A stretch of DNA of 64,000 nucleotides, taken from Halorussus halophilus (GTDB taxonomy: Archaea > Halobacteriota > Halobacteria > Halobacteriales > Haladaptataceae). The stretch covers positions 868,001 through 932,000 of the forward strand of contig NZ_CP044523.1 in assembly GCF_008831545.1 (NCBI RefSeq), given 5' to 3'. The position numbers and the translations under genes were made by a program. This document shows, piece after piece, positions 62,290 to 64,000 of the stretch (positions are counted from its first letter, which is position 1; every line of letters begins with the position of its first letter). Under the pieces are notes generated by a model. It worked only from the letters and a program-made list of their open reading frames with translations. It was not told the DNA's origin and made no database searches.

Positions 62290-63483
62290 TCAGCGGCCGC
62301 GACTCAGTTCTTCGATGAGCGTCTCTATGGTGCGCTGTTGCTCTTCGAGCAGTTCGTTCTGGCGCTCGACCATCTCGGTGAGCGCGTCGAGTCGCTCTTC
62401 GGTGTCCCCCTCACGGAGACTCGAACTCGCAGGTTCGAACCCGGACTCGGCGAAGCCACCGTCCGCGTCGGCACTTTCGGTGTTCTCCGCGCTCGACTCG
62501 GTGACTGCCGCACTCCCTCCTTGCGCGACAGTTTCGGTCGTCTCCTCGGTCGCTTGCGCGTCTGACTGCTCGGCGTCGGAACTCGCCGTTGGGTCCGACT
62601 CGTTCTCTCCGGCGTCAGTTTCGGGGCCGTCCGCGTCTGCGGCGAGCGGGTCCTCGTCGGCCGTCTCCTCGACGCGCTCACCGGTCGTTACGTCCGCGTC
62701 GTCGTCGATTATCGCGCCGTTGTCGTCCAACTCTGGCGGATTCGCTTCGATGGGGTCTACGCCACCGCCCGCGAGCGGGTCGTTTTCGGAAGCCGGTTCG
62801 TCGTCCGCGTCGGGGGTACCTTCGGCGTCGGCGTGTTCTTCTGCCTCGGCGTGCGCGCGGGCGAACTCCTCGTAGGAGGCGACGTCGTGATACGCGAGCA
62901 GCGCGCGCTCGATGCGTTCCCGGACCTCGCGGGTCTGGTCGCTCGGGGTCTTGATACGCTGGGGCCGTCCGTCTGACTCGATGATAATCTGGGAGGAGAC
63001 GTTCCCCTCTTCGACTTCGAGGGCGGTCACGTCGGCGAACGGGAACTCCTCGAAGTCTTGGTCCCAGACGGCCGCGCCGACGTGTTTGACCACGCGGTCG
63101 CTCGTAATGACGAGCGTGAGTTCGCTGAACTGGTAGGTCTGCTTGACCGTCTCGTCGGGACCGGTCACGTCCGCGGCGTTCAGTACGCCAGCGAGTACCG
63201 GGTGGAGTGCTTCGTAGAGGCGGTTCGAGGGTATCTTGAATTTCTCGGTGCCCTCGATACCGTAGTCGAGGCTGACCGACGACTTGCGTCGGCCTTCCGA
63301 GATTTCGATGCGCTCTGCGCCGTGTGGGTACTCGTCTACGGACTCGTCGCTGAGGAGTCCGTCCGCACGGTAGATTAGCGTACGCGAGGGCGTCACGAAG
63401 AGGGCGTCTTCGCCCCCGAGTGAGACTTGGGCCGCGACCTGTTCGCCGTCGAGTCGGGACTGCACGATACCGGGAACGCTCAT
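62290..63483 (-). CDS. PH-like domain protein with disordered acidic linker and coiled-coil end
   Basis: 397 residues. Residues 1-200 contain two beta-rich, PH-like halves (ALFVTPSRTLIYRADGLLSDESVDEYPHGAERIEI and LTLVITSDRVVKHVGAAVWDQDFEEFPFADVTALEVEEGNVSSQI). About 205-345 is a very acidic low-complexity linker, and the last 40 residues (EERLDALTEMVERQNELLEEQQRTIETLIEEL) form a coiled coil. It looks like the haloarchaeal DUF7115 group, identified from memory. Perhaps a membrane-surface or complex-forming protein. Confidence 0.7.
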   Translation of the reverse strand: MSVPGIVQSRLDGEQVAAQVSLGGEDALFVTPSRTLIYRADGLLSDESVDEYPHGAERIEISEGRRKSSVSLDYGIEGTEKFKIPSNRLYEALHPVLAGVLNAADVTGPDETVKQTYQFSELTLVITSDRVVKHVGAAVWDQDFEEFPFADVTALEVEEGNVSSQIIIESDGRPQRIKTPSDQTREVRERIERALLAYHDVASYEEFARAHAEAEEHADAEGTPDADDEPASENDPLAGGGVDPIEANPPELDDNGAIIDDDADVTTGERVEETADEDPLAADADGPETDAGENESDPTASSDAEQSDAQATEETTETVAQGGSAAVTESSAENTESADADGGFAESGFEPASSSLREGDTEERLDALTEMVERQNELLEEQQRTIETLIEELSRGR

Positions 63484-63632
63484 GTGCAGGTATGTTTAGC
63501 CCCCCGTCATAAATCCGCCGGGTGGCCGGTCGGCTACTGGTCACTTTATCGAGTAAAATCCCCGTGCGAAACGGTGCCGGAGCAGGCCGAGATGAGAACT
63601 TTAAAGGCTACCACCTCCCTACCGAAAAGTGA

Positions 63633-63784
63633 GCCCGGGTGGCTTAGCTGGACATAGCGCCGCACTCATAGGGTTCTGAGATTCGGTGCGTTTCAGGCCT
63701 TGGAAGCCTCCCATGTCTACGAGGACCGCCGAGCCTCGTACCTGAGACATGCGGAGATCGAGGGTTCGGAGCCCTCCCCGGGCA
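63633..63784 (+). tRNA. Elongator tRNA-Met (anticodon CAT) with 78-nt intron
   Basis: Exon 1 63633-63670 and exon 2 63749-63784 give a 74-nt tRNA: acceptor GCCCGGG/CCCGGGC, discriminator A, D arm GCT/AGC, anticodon stem CCGCA/TGCGG, T arm GAGGG-TTCGGAG-CCCTC. The intron 63671-63748 sits at the canonical position 37/38. The intron-borne elongator tRNA-Met is a known haloarchaeal trait; a CAT anticodon could in principle also be tRNA-Ile2. Confidence 0.88.
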
Positions 63785-63832
63785 TTTTCACATTCATCAC
63801 GAATCTCGTGTGAGTGATAACGCTGAAAAATG

Positions 63833-63916
63833 ACCGCGAATAGGCGAAGAGCCCGTAGGTTCTCGGCGAACGGAGTGAGCCGAGAGCAGGAAAGGCGAGC
63901 GAAGCGAGTCTTTCCG
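63833..63916 (+). repeat. Hairpin repeat, copy F (related, divergent)
   Basis: Starts with ACCGCGA, followed by hairpins CTCGGC-GAACGGAGTGA-GCCGAG and GGAAAG...CTTTCC whose loops (GCGAGCGAAGCGAG) resemble those in trpG. It lies between tRNA-Met and a copy of its 3' end. The last 60 bases of the window beyond it contain further CGCTCGCTCC-type runs but no gene start that I can support. Confidence 0.5.
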
Positions 63917-63939
63917 TGGTTCGGAGCCCTCCCCGGGCA
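63917..63939 (+). repeat. 23-bp duplicate of the tRNA-Met 3' end (att-like)
   Basis: Identical to 63763-63785, the T arm and acceptor end of tRNA-Met. The copies are 154 bp apart. This is the typical footprint of integrase-mediated insertion at a tRNA gene; any integrated element would lie to the right of the window. Confidence 0.7.
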
Positions 63940-64000
63940 TCAATTTTCGATTCGTCGCTCGCTCCGTCGAGCTACTGCTCGCTCTCTCGTTCGAGCGTCT

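Overview
The window is chromosomal DNA of a haloarchaeon (class Halobacteria). The signs are GC-rich coding sequence with very acidic proteins, an archaeal S10-spc-alpha type ribosomal operon (with L32e, L19e, S4e and RNase P component 1) that ends in secY, an intron-containing tRNA-Met, TATA-box promoters close to start codons (leaderless genes), PGF-CTERM surface proteins, RadB, TrmB and a class II ribonucleotide reductase. I do not assign a genus.

Layout. 1-14403 (minus strand): one long superoperon read from a SPOUT-type RNA methyltransferase through L3-L4-L23-L2-S19-L22-S3-L29-Rnp1-S17-L14-L24-S4e-L5-S14-S8-L6-L32e-L19e-L18-S5-L30-L15 to SecY, which is cut by the window edge just at its C-terminus. 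14.6-15.0 kb: two tRNA-Gly genes (GCC and CCC). 15-22.5 kb: secreted proteins, including a 2012-residue subtilisin-like protease with a PGF-CTERM anchor, and a YihY/BrkB gene remnant. 22.6-28.7 kb: thiamine-binding protein, Mch cyclohydrolase, a winged-helix protein, a DUF255 thioredoxin-domain protein, a TrmB regulator and LarC. 28.8-33.1 kb: a tandem pair of large paralogs with a C-terminal CHAT (caspase-like) protease domain. 33.1-35.1 kb: a RuvC-like RNase H-fold protein divergent from RadB, then S8e.

35.3-44.3 kb is a phosphate island: pstSCAB plus two PhoU genes on the minus strand, and a divergent AbrB-PhoU fusion regulator. 44.3-48.7 kb holds a CBS protein with a ribosome-hibernation-like C-terminus, a one-domain lycopene cyclase relative, a DUF7344/DUF7504-type pair, tRNA-Val and a PAC2 proteasome-assembly-type protein. 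48.9-52.9 kb is the trpDFEG operon with 4-nt ATGA overlaps. 53.6-56.8 kb is nrdJ. 56.9-63.5 kb has an arylsulfotransferase-like protein, a four-gene minus-strand operon (methionine-rich PGF-CTERM surface protein, membrane-anchored sulfite-oxidase-fold molybdoenzyme, winged-helix regulator, small membrane protein), a zinc-finger microprotein, a TVP38 membrane protein, a DUF5830-type protein and a PH-like/coiled-coil protein. The window closes with an intron-containing tRNA-Met.

Three things stand out. First, the Met-rich surface protein sits 1 bp ahead of a sulfite-oxidase-fold enzyme, which recalls the bacterial MrpX/YedY hypochlorite-scavenging pair and may be an archaeal counterpart. Second, the tandem CHAT proteases have a conserved 450-residue N-terminal region that I do not recognise. 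Third, a modular intergenic repeat family occurs at least five times; its constant blocks flank perfect hairpins whose stem sequences differ completely between copies. Related hairpins occur near the right edge, behind L15 and in frame inside trpG. Two tRNA genes also have their 3' ends duplicated about 155-160 bp away, as at integration sites.
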